From: Silene latifolia
Taxonomy: Eukaryota > Streptophyta > Magnoliopsida > Caryophyllales > Caryophyllaceae
Reading direction: 5' to 3'
Assembly (NCBI RefSeq): GCF_048544455.1
Contig: NC_133526.1
Coordinates: forward strand, 7,084,001-7,148,000
DNA length: 64,000 nucleotides
Position numbers and translations under genes: made by a program. Below, in pieces: positions 47,901 to 60,129 of this stretch (position 1 is the first letter of the stretch; every line of letters begins with the position of its first letter). The notes under the pieces are model-generated. The model was not told the DNA's origin. It saw only the letters and a list, made by a program, of their open reading frames with translations, and did not search any database.

Positions 47901-48738
47901 TCCCTTTGCCACCTACACATTAACATGGTAACATTTATACACGTAAATGTGTATCAATGCAAGTCCAAGTGTGATTAAAAAAATAAAGTCTCACAGGGGA
48001 ATAATGCATGCTACTTATGAGGTCCTCTTCTATCTTTCAGAATCGCCTCGAGAACCATAGAATTTCCCCTTCTTGCATGAAATGTTAGCACGATTTCTTC
48101 TGCTAACGACCTTCAAATAATTATATAAAAGCGCAAGTAGATGAGATAATAAAAAGATTATATAAAGGACTCATTAATTAAAAAAATGATAGGTAAATCG
48201 TTAAAAGGCGAGGATATTTAACCTGAAACTTCTCAGTAGTTCTCATCTTTTTGAAAAGATCCCATTCTTCCTGCTTGATGGTGGGACACTTGTTTTCCGG
48301 TGGGCTCTTACGCATCTCCCCCGTTGACTTGTCCACATACAACCAATCCCTAGCAACGCCACACTTCCACTGCCTGTTGACATCCGCTGCCTTATGCATT
48401 AAATACTCATCATGGCTTTTATCAAGTATAATAAAGCCTTCCTTTACACGAGCCAAGTATAACTCCGCCAAATTTGGATTCAAAGTTCTAACATCATCTA
48501 AATGGATAGGCACAAACTGTCTTGTGCAAGCACCAATCCAACTGGAGAAAAGACCCGCATTTGGACCAGTAGGAAAACCCATCTCATTCCATGTTATTTG
48601 GAACGGCTGTTTAGCGGCTATAGCTGCAAGGACTTTCTTGCACTTCGTAGCACCCCTCTCACCAGGCTTATTATCACCAGGCTCATTATTCTTTTGACTT
48701 CTTTTACGTTTTTCACCCATGATAATCCTAAAACCCAA
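44928..48738 (-). CDS. CACTA second gene (ORF2) with C-terminal Ulp1/C48-like region
   Basis: A multi-exon minus-strand gene; exon borders are approximate. The first exon (48738 to about 48215) starts with a basic segment and reads WNEMGFPTGPNAGLFSSWIG and LAELYLARVKEGF. About 47,715-47,585 reads GKFTPSGRNDVLARAIGRPE, then HPGRLRGVRY, a phrase typical of plant En/Spm-type ORF2 proteins. About 45,985-45,805 gives PYVLSLFIPDFSFEQRVDYI; about 45,707-45,640 gives HWVLADIMP, with the peptidase-type His; about 45,270-45,184 gives DSIQCGYYACRFMLEI with the peptidase-type Cys. The last exon ends DIDEVRDMWGNYVLEYI, with a TGA at 44928-44930. Ulp1 proteases remove SUMO; whether this copy is active is unknown. 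Some junctions appear interrupted, so the gene may be decaying. Confidence 0.65.
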
Positions 48739-50677
48739 ATATGAATGATATAGCTGGAAATGAACAACTTAACAACGTACATGCAGATTATTATCTAAAA
48801 CCCTAAACCCTAATAGGAATGAAAATTTAAAACAACAGATTGAGCTTCTAAAATCCTAAACCCTGATAAGAGGAGTAAAGTAGATGATGCGGGATGATAA
48901 AGATAACAAAGAAGACGAAAAACAAACAGATGCATGAAAAAGAAACAAGATGATCGTCTTAAAACCCTAATGACGAAACACAAAATTAAAGTGAACATAC
49001 CTGTTGATGATGATGATAAAGAGAACGAGCAGGATGATAAGGAAGGCAACGGAATCTGGGCTTCGGAAACTGGACGACGGCCGGCGACGAGAATGTAAAA
49101 AGCGAGGAAGAGAGAAGAATTAACACAGGATACCAACGGTTGAACTAATAATGTTGTGTGTTTGTGTATGGCATGCTGTATGGGTTTGTAAATTAGTTTT
49201 TTATTAAGACAAACTATTGACAACGGGTGCTCAAAGAAGAACCGTTGTTATATGTTAATAACAATGGGTCAATAAAAGTAAACCGTTGTCAAAAGTTTAT
49301 TACAAAGGTTAAAATATACCCGTTGTAATATATTTTCACCAAATTTGCGCCAAAATGAAACATGTCAAAAAAATAATTGACAACGGGTAGAGGTACTACA
49401 CCCGTTGTTGAAAGTATTAACAACGGGTAATTTAAATATAACCGTTGTTATTGTTGAACCTCTTTTTTTTTTTAAAATTACAGTAATTCCATTACAGGTC
49501 AAACAAACTGTAACAATACATACTTTAATGTAGCAGAAGCACCATATACTTGCAACATTATTCAAAATTTCAACACCAGTATCCACATCTAATAATAAGA
49601 TCAAGAAAATAAGACAACTTACACCAAAGATGCATGCATACCGTGTCCCGATGAACTATCTCGGGATCGGGGACGTTTCTTGGATGTCATAGTTTCTTCG
49701 TTAACCCAAATACCTTCACCATGGTCATCACGCATATAGATGCTTTCGGTGTCCTCATGATCGGTGTCAACATCGTTGAAATAAGATACTGATGGGTAGA
49801 CTCCCATTCCCTCAAAAACGACATCCCGATCATCATCATCATTATCGGATGGACTACTCCTTCTTTCCTTATAGACAAAGACAACGACCACTTCTTATCC
49901 ATAGGATCGGTGACATAGAACACTTGTTTAGCTTGGGATGCCATTATGAAAGGATCATCCTTATTATTGCCAACCTTACCCAGATTGACCAACGTAAATC
50001 CCATCTTATCCTTTCGGACACAATGGATGTTGTTATCAACCCAGTTACATCGAAACAAAGGCATTGTGAAATCAATGTAATCTAGTACCAATATTTCTTG
50101 AATAACACCATAATAAAGGCATTTTCCCCAAATAGGCTTTTTATCTTTTGAAGTAGCAAAGTGCATTGCCTCAAATTCAGAACTCACACCACTATTTTGC
50201 ATTGTGCTCACACTACTACAGATACAGGCTATAACAACGGTTAAAAACCGTTGTTATATAAAAAAGCGGACGTTGTTAAAGCGTCCGTTGTAAAAGGTTT
50301 TAACAGCGGTTGGTTTTCTTAAGGCAACCGTTGTTAAAAATATTAACAACGGTTTTAAGTATAAAAACCCGTTGTGGAAAGTGTGACTCAATTTTGGGGG
50401 GAAAGTTATAACAACGGGTTGTAATATACAAAACCGTTGTTATAACTAAAGACAACGGGTTGTTTGTAAATAACCGTTGTTGTTTGTTCTTAAAAAATAA
50501 AAAAATAAAAAAATTAAATATTACTAGATGCATGTATAATTACGGCCCGTTAGAATTCCGATGCATGCAGAATATCCCTTAAATTAATTACCAATGGTTT
50601 TGAAAAAACTTATAAATGTGACTAGCTATAAATATTAAAGCATCCTTTAGTATCTAACATTCATTAATTGAAACAAC

Positions 50678-51148
50678 ATGGCAATGAACCCTAATTTTAT
50701 CAACAACGAAGAATGGCTTACACAAACGATTGAAGATGATGGGAATGTTCTCACGCTTCCGCCGATCAACACCCATTAATCAAAGCATCCCTTGAACATC
50801 AACGGAATTATTGGATTAAGAGGCGTGAAGCAGTCCGGCTTGTCAACAAAGCCTCATCATCATCATCATCTTCATACCCTCGTCGGCTGTTACTTTCAAC
50901 TTGGTCATGCAACGACCAGAGATATGTTGAGTTGTACTCTTCCAACCTTATCTCCACATGCAAGTCGTGTCCTTGCATATATTCAATATGTTATTGCAAA
51001 ATATGAAGCCAATGACCCGGAAGTTAGCGGTATACCAGAGTGGCGTGATTGGTGGCGGGTTGAGAAGCGCTTTTTACGCTTAACCGGGTTGTTCCGCTTA
51101 TTATACATCTTCTCGATTTCGATAATTGCTGTAATGTATTTGGTTTAA
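50678..51148 (+). CDS. small cargo ORF of the nested CACTA, not recognised
   Basis: From ATG 50678 the frame reads MAMNPNFINNEEWLTQTIED, then 13 more codons to a TAA at 50777. The same frame then stays open to 51148 (about 118 codons: a His run, HASRVLAYIQYVIAKYEAND, GIPEWRDWWRVEKRF and a hydrophobic C terminus LLYIFSISIIAVMYLV). The start with a typical plant ATG context and the composition look protein-like. I know no family. It may be a captured gene fragment with one stop, or an accessory protein of this CACTA lineage. Confidence 0.4.
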
Positions 51149-51899
51149 AATTAAATGAAATGATCATTTTGAAAGTGTTGAGTTATGCTTGTTTGATTTG
51201 CTTCCATTTTTTCAACTCCATAGATCAGTCATCATCAAGATCCAGTTTATTACTGCCATTACTGTCCAATAAGATTTGAAGCAGTATTGAGAGATATGAT
51301 GATGCTGATTATGACACAACTTCCTAACATATATATTAATTAAAAAACAACTCAACCCACACATTGCTTAGTATAAATACATTGCATTATCTCAACTAAC
51401 ATGCATTTCCATTATCTCAATATATTCTCCAAACCCTAACTGCTAAAACAAACTCCAAATAAATTAACCCTCTTCTTAATCTTTCAAAACAAACTCCAAA
51501 CTCCAACAAAATGAATGATATCATCCTTAAGACTCTTACTATGCTCGATCCGTCCTGAAGGACGCCAAAGAAGATGGAAATGAAATAATTAGCAGATCTT
51601 TGAACGGAACCTAATGGTCGATAAAAACACATACATGGAAATGAAATAATTAGAAAAATAAAATAATGACGATGAAACAAACCTAATAATTACAGAACGT
51701 ACGTAAAGAGACGATGAAATCAACAGTGACGGCGAGAAGATAAAGCGACGATGAGAAAGAGAGAAAGAGACGATGAGAAAGTGTGTGTTTTGTGTTTGTG
51801 TTTGGTTCGCCTTTGGTTTGTGTTCGTGTATGTATTAAGGTTTGTGTTTTGTGGTCACAGCAGACTTGTGTTTGTGTGGTTTAGAGTATGGAAGGTATT

Positions 51900-52226
51900 G
51901 ACAACGGTTATTAAACAACAACCGTTGTGAAATATGTTTTAACAACGGTTGTAAAAAACCCGTTGTTAAATAAGTTTTAACAACGGGTTTCAAAAATAAC
52001 CGTTGTGATTACTTTTCACTAACTTTGCGCCAATTTTGCGCTAAATTATTAACAACGGTTGTGCATGTGTGACCCGTTTAAAAACGAATAACAACGGTTT
52101 TTATAACCATACCCGTTGTAATTGATTTTAGTAAAATTCGCGCCATACATTGTACAACGTCTATTGTGATTTTCGTGAATAATCGTTGTTAAAGGGGCGT
52201 TGTAGTTGCCTGGATTTGTAGTAGTG
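51900..52226. promoter_or_regulatory. right subterminal repeat region of the nested CACTA
   Basis: Repeated ACAACGG and CCGTTGT motifs, matching the left end (50,230-50,490) and the subterminal regions of the outer element. Confidence 0.78.
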
Positions 52227-55200
52227 TCACCTCATCTTGCTCGCGGGTGTAAAAAGTATATCCATTAATGGCAAAACTGTTGTAAAAGGTGACCCTGGCA
52301 TTTGGACCTAAACCATGACGTAGTAACCTAGGAGAGATGTCATCACCAGTTTGATCAAGATACATCGTAAGACAATATTCCTAAACCACTCCGGAAACGT
52401 CTTCGTATGCTCGTTCGCAATCCACTTCTCGGTCTTGTTTTGGTGATCGTATTTGAGCTCATCTTTGTGTTGTTGAATATAAGGTTGCACCTCATCTTCG
52501 TTGTTTAGCACATACATGTGTGCTAAATGCAACATTTCACGTGTCACAATTTTTTCAACCCGGCCCCTAATACCTTTTCCGGTCATCCAGTCACTATGAC
52601 GATTCTTAGGAACGCCAATCAACTCCTCAGGGGAGAGATGAGCGTAACAATATGAAAGAGCTTCGTCTAAAATAGCGCGTTCAGAATACAACCTTCCTGG
52701 ACGATACCGATTAGATGTATAGTCCTTGTAGACTTTCATCAATCTTTCGAAAGGATACTGGTATCTCAAGTACACGGGCCCAAGGTACAAAATCTCCCTA
52801 ACCAAGTGAATGGTCAGATGAATCATGATAGTGAAGAAAGAGGGTGGAAAATACATTTCCAACTGACAAAGAGAGGTTACAACGAGGTCCTGCAATGAAT
52901 CCGCGTCATCGGGATCGATGACTTTCTCGCATATGGACTGGAAGAAGACACAGAATCTAGTTATAGCATATCTTACCTTTTCAGGTAAAATGGAACGAAT
53001 AGCCACAGGTAGTAATTATTGCATCAAAGTGTGACAATCATGTGACTTTAACCAGGTGAGTTTTAGGTCTTGCATCGACACTAGGCTTTTGATGTTCGAC
53101 GAATAACCATGTGGCACTTTAATTCTATTCAAGCATGCACAGAACTCTTTTCTCTCATTCCGTGAAAGGGTAAAAGCTGCTGGCGGTAAAAATGTACGAT
53201 TACCTCTCTTCTGTGGTGCCAACTCTAGCCTAATACCCATCATTTTCATATCTTCCCTAGCTGCGGCGTTATCCTTTGTTTTACCAGGAACATTCAGAAG
53301 GGTATTGATAATATTATCACAGACATTTTTCTCAATGTGCATGAAATCGAGGCAATGCCTCGACCTCCAGTCGGCCAATATGGAAGTTTATAAAAAAATA
53401 TGGATCTTTTCTTATACCCACGAGTAGATAATTTAGAGCCGCTCTTCTTCCCATAATCTATCTCAATATGCTTTACTTTCTGATAAACTTCATGCCCACT
53501 CAAAATTCTAGGAGGTTGACGAAGTTCTTGTCTTCCATTGAATGCTTTCTGCATCTTGCGATAACAATGGTCATGAGATAAGAACCTCCTATTTCCCATA
53601 TACACATACTTACGAGAAGACTTCAAGTATTCAGACTCAATATCCTCCCCACACAATGGACAAGCCTCTTTCCCATGAACTCGTGTGCCCGTAAAAGGTC
53701 GCCATAAGCCGGATAGTCAGTAATTGTACACAATAACATCGCTCTCAAATTGAAAGTTTCGTTCTTATATGCATCAAATACTTCTATCCCACTATCCCAC
53801 AACAATCGCAAATCATCTAGAAGAGGTTCCAAATATACATCTATATCATTTCCAGGTTGTTTAGGGCCGGAAATTAACAACGACAACATCAAATACTTTC
53901 TTTTCATGCACACATATGGAGGTAAGTTATATATAGCCAACACTACTGGCCAAGTACTATGTTGGCTACTCATGTTTCCGTGTGGGTTCATTCCATCAGT
54001 GGACAGCGCTAGACGTAAGTTTCTAGGTTCATTGCCGAACTCGGGATACTTAGCGTCGAACGATTTCCATTGCTTACCATCTGCCGGGTGTCTTAGTTTT
54101 CTATCATTTATTCTTCCTGTTTCATGCCAAGTTAACATTTTTGCATCATCGGGATTCACATAAATCCTTATGACTCTTGGTATCAATGGAAAATACCACA
54201 ACACCTTAGCCGGGATCCCTTCCTTATCCTTATAACGCCACTCCAAACATTTAGGGCAATTGGTTAAGTTTTGATATAATTTCCGATACAATATGCAATC
54301 ATTTGGACATGCATGTATTTTCTCATATTTCATACCCACTCCTCTTATTAGTTTTTTCGCCTCATATGTCTTAACAGGTAGAACATTACCATCAGGAAGC
54401 AACTCCTTTATCAAGGCTAAAAAACTAGTGAAACACGTGTCACTCACCCCATTTGCTCCCTTGATATTATACAACTTCACCACAGCCGACATTTTTGTGA
54501 ACTTACAACCAGGATACAGAGGTGCTTCAGACTCACACAACTTCTCATACATGTTGTTAAGGTCATCCCAATTACTAGTGTCATCATCTACATCTTCAAA
54601 AGCAATGGACTCATCATCATTCTCTTCATTATCTATAGACCCAACATTCAACTTCTCTACTTCCAACTCTTCCAACTCAAAAAACTCGGCAAACTCAGGA
54701 TCATCAGTTAGCCTTTCGTGTACCTCAACATCATCTTCTTCAGAGTTATTCTCTTCCTCTAATGATTCCCCATGAAAAATCCAAAGTGTATAGGATCGAC
54801 TAAATCTCCACTTTTCTAGGTGTATTTTAACGTCCGGAAAAGCCATATAGCTAATATTACCACATCTTTCACAAGGACATGCAATACTAGAAGAACCTTT
54901 CAAATTGTTCGAAACGAATTCATAAAATTCAGCTAAACCATCCTTGTAGGTGCGGTCACTCATATTTGCATCAATCATCCAAGTTCGAGTCATTATTCTA
55001 CATTCGTAATAATAGGCAACTAATTCAGAAAATACAATAATAGGCAAACAAATAAACGAAATTCGGAAAGCAATTAAGCTAAATTATCAACAAATTAGAT
55101 AATAACCCAAAAATCCTATATCTATAAGCGTTGCTAAGAAACATATATATACCTGATTGATAAACACGATGAGGGAGAGAAGACGTGACAACAGTGACGG

Positions 55201-55319
55201 AGATGAAGACAGAGAGACGATCAGGTTGGAATGGAGGATGATATAGTAGCAGTATTAGCTTGTGTTTGTGTTTGTAGCGTATAGCAGAATAAAGCAATAT
55301 GTTGTTCTTAAGATTTTCA

Positions 55320-55650
55320 TAATATTAATAACAACGGTTATTGAGACTACAACCGTTGTTAAAAAGTATTAAAAACGGGTTCTAATATAACCGTTGTGAT
55401 TACTTTTCACTAATTTGGCGCCAAACCAATAACAACGGTTAAAATTTAACCGTTGTTATTAGTTTTTTCATTAACAACGGTTGTTTAAGTATGACCCGTT
55501 GTTAAAACAAATAACAACGGCTAACAACACATAACCGTTGTAATTAAGTTTGGTAAAATTCGCGGAATAAATTCTACAACGTGTTTTGATGATTTTCCTG
55601 AATAAGCGTTGTTAAAGGGCCGTTGTGGTTGCCTGTATTTGTAGTAGTGT
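55320..55650. promoter_or_regulatory. right subterminal repeat region of the outer CACTA
   Basis: More than ten ACAACGG/CCGTTGT motifs in the last 330 bp, close to the transposase gene's 5' side, where they could also affect its promoter. Confidence 0.78.
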
Positions 55651-56972
55651 TGGTTAATAATTATCTATTATTTTTTTGGTGTATCAGAAAATAATTATCT
55701 ATTTTTATTTTTGCCATATTTTTGTGGATCTCTCCATGTGCAAGTGAGAGATAGGTGATTTGTGTGGTCCAAAAGTATTTCGTCGTATTTTCTTAATCTT
55801 TGTGTCAAAAACAATAGATAATTATTGATCGGGACAGTAGGAGTATCTAATAAATGTAAACAGTTAGTCTTGCTGAAGACGGGTCGGAGCAAGTGACGGG
55901 TAATGCCACTCACAAAACGGATAGGGGGACAAGGTGGGGGCACCCCCATATGCTTCTCTCTCTCTCCTCTATTTGAGTCATTTGTGAGAGAAAATGGTAT
56001 CCGTCACTCCAAAGTAACGGATACGTGTCGTCTTCAATGAGATTTTGTGAAATGTAAATCGGTAAGTAATTTCCTAATTTCACATTTTCACATCTTCATC
56101 ACTTCATTTTGAGTTGAGAAAATAGTTTAAAAAAAAGGTTATGTTTGATAAATAAAATCCTACATTTTCTAGGCCCGACCAACCCGGCCCCGATATGACT
56201 CGTGAACTGTCCGAGCCGGTTCAGGGTTGAAATAGGTCCGGCCCACTTCTCCCTTGACCCGTCAAAAACAAAACAAAAAAATTAAAATTAAAATAAAAAA
56301 AACTGCGCTAGACCACTGAGCTGGCCCATCTAAAGGCCGGTTCTGGGGGGTCTCCGCTTAAATCGGTCGGCCCCACCAGCCCGCCTTACCCCAAGGGCCG
56401 GCTTACGGTTGAATTTGGCGAACCCGCCCTCCCCAATTTGGCCCAACCTGACTCACACCCGGCCCATGGTCACCTGAAACCAATATAAGCCACTTTTTTA
56501 TTTGTAGTATAGGATTTCAGAGCAGATAAAGCCCAATCTATACCGCTTGATGCGAAAAAGTTGCCAATTGGGCTAGAAGGGAACATCTAGGAACAAACCA
56601 TCAATCAAAATTTGGGCTAGAAGGGAACATCTAGGCAAAAATGTTGTACACAAAATATTGTTAGGTAGGACGGTCTTATTGTATAAGACAAGCCCAATAG
56701 GATAAAAGCCCATTTTTAAACATTTTTCCTTATATTATGCATAAAACGGTCTTATAGTCCTATGTAATAATTTGTGGTTTTTGTAAACTTATCAAGGTTT
56801 GGCCTATTAACCTATTCTAATCTTGTTTATTTTGGGGAAATTTCATTTAAGTCCAGTTCACGTCAGCTCTAACCTGTATTTGTTAACCCAGACTTTATGT
56901 GTTCGCCGCCTTTCAATGGTGAATGGTGCAAACGATGAACGTAAGTTTTGTAACATACAAATTTAAATAATT
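55651..56972. repeat. duplicated block X, copy 2, right part
   Basis: Continues the match to 30,337-31,834 (GGTTAATA.TTATCTAT to AAATTTAAATAATT). It carries a MITE at 55861-56049 and about 240 bp of extra GGCC-rich sequence around 56,150-56,400 that copy 1 lacks. Confidence 0.87.
55861..56049. mobile_element. MULE-type MITE, 189 bp, 9-bp TSD
   Basis: AAATGTAAA at 55852-55860 is duplicated at 56050-56058. The sister block has the single site AATAAATGTAAATCGG near 31,215. The ends CAGTTAGTCTTGCTGAAGAC and CTTCAATGAGATTTTGTG are imperfect inverted repeats. It is related to the elements at 10239 and 37217. Confidence 0.88.
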
Positions 56973-57171
56973 CCTGAATTTGCAAATAAAATCAATCCAT
57001 AACTATAAAATCCTAAGGTTCTTATTCAATCAAATGTGGGTATTGATGACGAAATTAATTTCCGTATCTATGCCGTTTGTTGTATGAAAACACAAAGTCA
57101 GTAGAATACTATAAAGATTAGAAATCAGCGACATCAATGTTGCTTGCCCCTTGCATCTATCTATACAATAT

Positions 57172-59100
57172 AGTTAAAAGGCTATTTAAACATTTAATTT
57201 TAATCCACGTGTAATTTTTTTATTGGTTAGTAATAGTTCACTTATATTAATCACTTGATTATCTAACTAAAAGTAATCTCTAAATACCTTGTGTTACATA
57301 TTTATATCTTATAAATACTAACAACAAAAAAAACTATTAGTAGCAAACAAAAAAAAATTAATACAAACTCTATATTTTCCTCTCATAAATTTGGTATCAA
57401 TCTACCTATTCTTTTAAATTTTATTTCTTTTATTTAATAGATGATCTTTTTGTTTTTCCTTACAATTATTATAGTTTGTATTGAAATTGCATGAGGATGA
57501 CATACTCACATATCAATAATATTGCATGAAATCTAGAAATAATGGTTATCAAACTTCTTTGCAATTTTTTTTGACTTGTATATTGTTAAAATGCTACTTA
57601 AAATATTTAAATTTAATCCACGTGCAATTTGTCTATTGGTTAATAATAATTCACCTATATTAATTACTTGATTTTCTAACTAGAAGTTATCTCTTAATTT
57701 CATGTGTTACATACTTGTAGATACTAACAAAATAAAAAATAGGGTTATTCTACGCGGTAACCCTGTGTTTTTTTGAATTCTAGCTGGTAACCCTTTATTT
57801 TTCAACCACCCACATGGTAACCCTGAACTTACCAAAAAAAGTTCTCTGTGACCCCCAACTTTTATTCCGTTAAAAAACTCCGTTAGTTTGCATGTTTATT
57901 GGGACTTGGGCTTGTTTTTTAGAGTTCAAATGCTTAAATGGCCAACTAACTATGGTCTTCACAACTCAATTAAATAAATATACCCCAAATTTTCCTAACA
58001 AATAATTATATTCTAGGTGTGGTAATACTTAAGAGTATAATTCATAATCTTTTTATTATCATTATTATTATTATCATCATTTTTATTGTTTAACAAAGAA
58101 TATTAAAGTATTAAAAATACCGATTCACATCTTACCTTTGTTTTATTTATAAAAATAATAATAATATAATATCAATTATAATCTAATATAATTTATAACA
58201 AAAACAAACGTAAGATGTGTTTCAATATATTTACTACTTTAATATTCTTTGGTAAGCAATAAAAATGATGATAATAATAAGAATGATAATAAAAATGTTA
58301 TGAATTATACTCTTAACACACCTATAATATAATTATTTGTTAGCAAAATTCGGGGTTTATTTATTTTAATTGAGTTGAGAAAACCATAGTTACTTGGTCA
58401 TTTAAGCATTTGAAGTGTAAAAGACAAGCCCAAGTCTCGATAAACATTCAAACTAACGGAGTTTTTTAACGGAATAAAAGTTGAGGGTCATGGAGAACCT
58501 TTTTTCATAAGTTCAGGGTTACCATGTGGGTAGTTGAAAAACAAAGGGTTACCAGCTAGAATTCAGAAAAACACAGGGTTACTACGTAGAATAACCCTAA
58601 AAAATATTAGTCGCAAACACAAAAAACAAATTAATACAAACCTTTTATTTTCCTCTCATAAATTTGGTATTAATATACCTATTCACTTAAATTTTATTTA
58701 ATAAATGGTTTTTTTTGTTTTTCCTCACAATTAATATACTTTGTATTTATTTTATCATAATTTTTTTTATCTCCCCCTTAGTTCACAAACCTTTCTTCTT
58801 CTCTCAAATAAATTCTAGAAATTAATTAGATAATTAATTACAAAAAATTCTTTATATAAATATTGCAACAATCCTATTTTTTATTTTTATCCAAAAAATT
58901 GGGAGGTAAAGTATGCATATATAAACAAATGAATTATTTAACTTTCTTATTATTATTATGTTTTGAATTAATTAAGTTATAATTTTATTTAGTTCTTATT
59001 TTGTGTTTATATTGAAATTGTAGGAAGATGACATTGCATGAAATCTGGAAATAATGGTTATGGAACTTCTTTGCAAGTTTCTCTTGACTTGAATATTTTT
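57172..59100. repeat. tandem duplication of about 410 bp, second unit split by a MULE
   Basis: Unit 1 at about 57,172-57,582 (TTAAAAGGCTATTTAAACAT to GACTTGTATATTGTTAAAA) is repeated from 57,583, interrupted at 57,742-58,597 and resumed to about 59,095. Shared phrases include CCTCTCATAAATTTGGTAT and GAAATAATGGTTAT-like pieces. The copies differ by roughly a tenth or more. Confidence 0.8.
57742..58597. mobile_element. foldback MULE, 856 bp, perfect 9-bp TSD
   Basis: TAAAAAATA is duplicated at 57733-57741 and 58598-58606. Almost the whole element is an inverted repeat of about 400-bp arms, beginning GGGTTATTCTACG and ending CGTAGAATAACCC, with a short AT-rich centre near 58,170. No coding sequence. 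A fold of this size would yield a long hairpin RNA if transcribed. Confidence 0.92.
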
Positions 59101-59883
59101 TTTCATTTTTGTTGGGTTTCATTTTTTTATTATTATTATGGTGTATGCTCAATATAAAACTGTAGTATGGATTTCTAATTATTAGTGATACGTTACATTA
59201 TATATTCTAACCCTTGGAATATTAATTGACAAATTTTGTGAATTGTACTAAATTGTCTTACACCCTTTCGTGCACTTTGTTTGTTTTCCGTGTACTCTTC
59301 AACTTGTATTTTGTCAAACAGGTTATAAATCAAATATCTCAGTCGACAAACAGATTATAAATCAAATGTCTTAATGGAAGTGTTGAAGTATATATATGCT
59401 CCACGGGTATAAATTGGATCTTTTAATGTGGATCACGATAAATACTTTGCATAGTTTTTGGTTGAAATCCGATGATCGTTCGTCAATCCATTGTTCCAAC
59501 TTTGAATGCTTCCAAGCCTTTAAATCATTTTTTTCCATCAAATATTTTCTTCTAGCACTCTCAATATTTCTTCTAAAAATGTTTTTTTTTTAATAATTTG
59601 TATATATATATTTTTTTTCTCATAAATTAGTTGTTACGAATATTTTTTAATTATCACTGGACTTCTCTTTTTTGTCCATTTTTATATTATCGTCTTTTTT
59701 CTTTTATTTCTACTTTGGGAGGTACTTTTACCAAGCGCTCCTTGTAACTTTTTTTAAAAATTACAAAATAAATGTCATCATTTAAGGGTAAAATTCTCAC
59801 GTTACTCCACCAATTGCAAACTTTTTCCTTTTATTTTCCATTGATTTTTTTTAATCTTAATTATTGCGCACAAGTAAATGAGG

Positions 59884-60129
59884 TGATAATCAAAAAATTG
59901 GACGAAGTATAATAATACAAATTGTGTATCCTTATTTCTTTGGAATTCATTGGGTTGGACGTTAAAGCTCCTCATATAAAAGTTTACCAACAACAAGAGA
60001 TATAGAGATAATCAAAAAATTGGACGAAGTATAATAATACAAATTGTGTATCCTTATTTCTTTGGAATTCATTGGGATAGACGTTAAACCTCCTCACATA
60101 AAAGTTTACCAACAACAAGAGATATAGAG
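59884..60129. repeat. 123-bp tandem duplication, two copies
   Basis: GATAATCAAAAAATTGGACG starts at 59884 and again at 60007; the two copies differ at only a few positions over 123 bp, so the duplication is recent. Confidence 0.93.

Larger units (their letters stand above)
50211..52226. mobile_element. nested non-autonomous CACTA, 2,016 bp, TSD TCA
   Basis: It starts CACTACTACAGATACAGGCT and ends GCCTGGATTTGTAGTAGTG, flanked by TCA on both sides. The ACAACGG subterminal motifs are like those of the host element, so the two probably responded to the same transposase. It is inserted in the transposase gene just before the DUF4216 part. It carries no transposase, but a plus-strand cargo frame. 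Confidence 0.95.
49619..55047 (-). pseudogene. CACTA transposase (tnp2 / TnpD type), broken and split by a nested CACTA
   Basis: Domains in order from 55,047: transposase-associated domain (WMIDANMSDRTYKDGLAEFY; CPCERCGN); tnp2 catalytic region (LPVKTYEAKKLIRGVGMKYE; CPNDCILYRK; FPLIPRVIRIY; LRLALSTDGMNPHGNMSS; WPVVLAIYNLPP; TITDYPAYGDL; CLDFMHIEKNVCDNIINTLL); DUF4218 (MYFPPSFFTIMIHLTIHLVR; GPVYLRYQYPFERLMKVYK); and DUF4216 after the nested element (YGVIQEILVLDYIDFTMPLF; PFIMASQAKQVFYVTDPMDK). The frame is broken at about 53.65, 53.38 and 49.89 kb, and a TAA lies near 53,016. The nested CACTA at 50211-52226 separates DUF4218 from DUF4216. It cannot make an intact transposase. Confidence 0.9.
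41006..55650 (-). mobile_element. CACTA (En/Spm) transposon, 14,645 bp, TSD TTG
   Basis: It begins CACTACTACAGATACAGCC and ends TGCCTGTATTTGTAGTAGTG, flanked by TTG on both sides. Both ends carry dense subterminal ACAACGG/CCGTTGT motifs in both orientations. It contains a tnp2 transposase gene and an ORF2/Ulp1-like gene, both on the minus strand, and two nested elements. The sister block X has a single TTG with no insertion. The transposase gene is broken, so this copy is probably not autonomous. Confidence 0.95.

Noticed and set aside
48251-48744. 148-codon plus-strand frame
   Set aside because: It is antisense to the first exon of the CACTA second gene, which has family-like motifs on the other strand.
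53750-54775. Plus-strand frames opposite the transposase gene
   Set aside because: They are antisense shadows of the tnp2 coding region, with Ser-rich composition mirroring its acidic segments.
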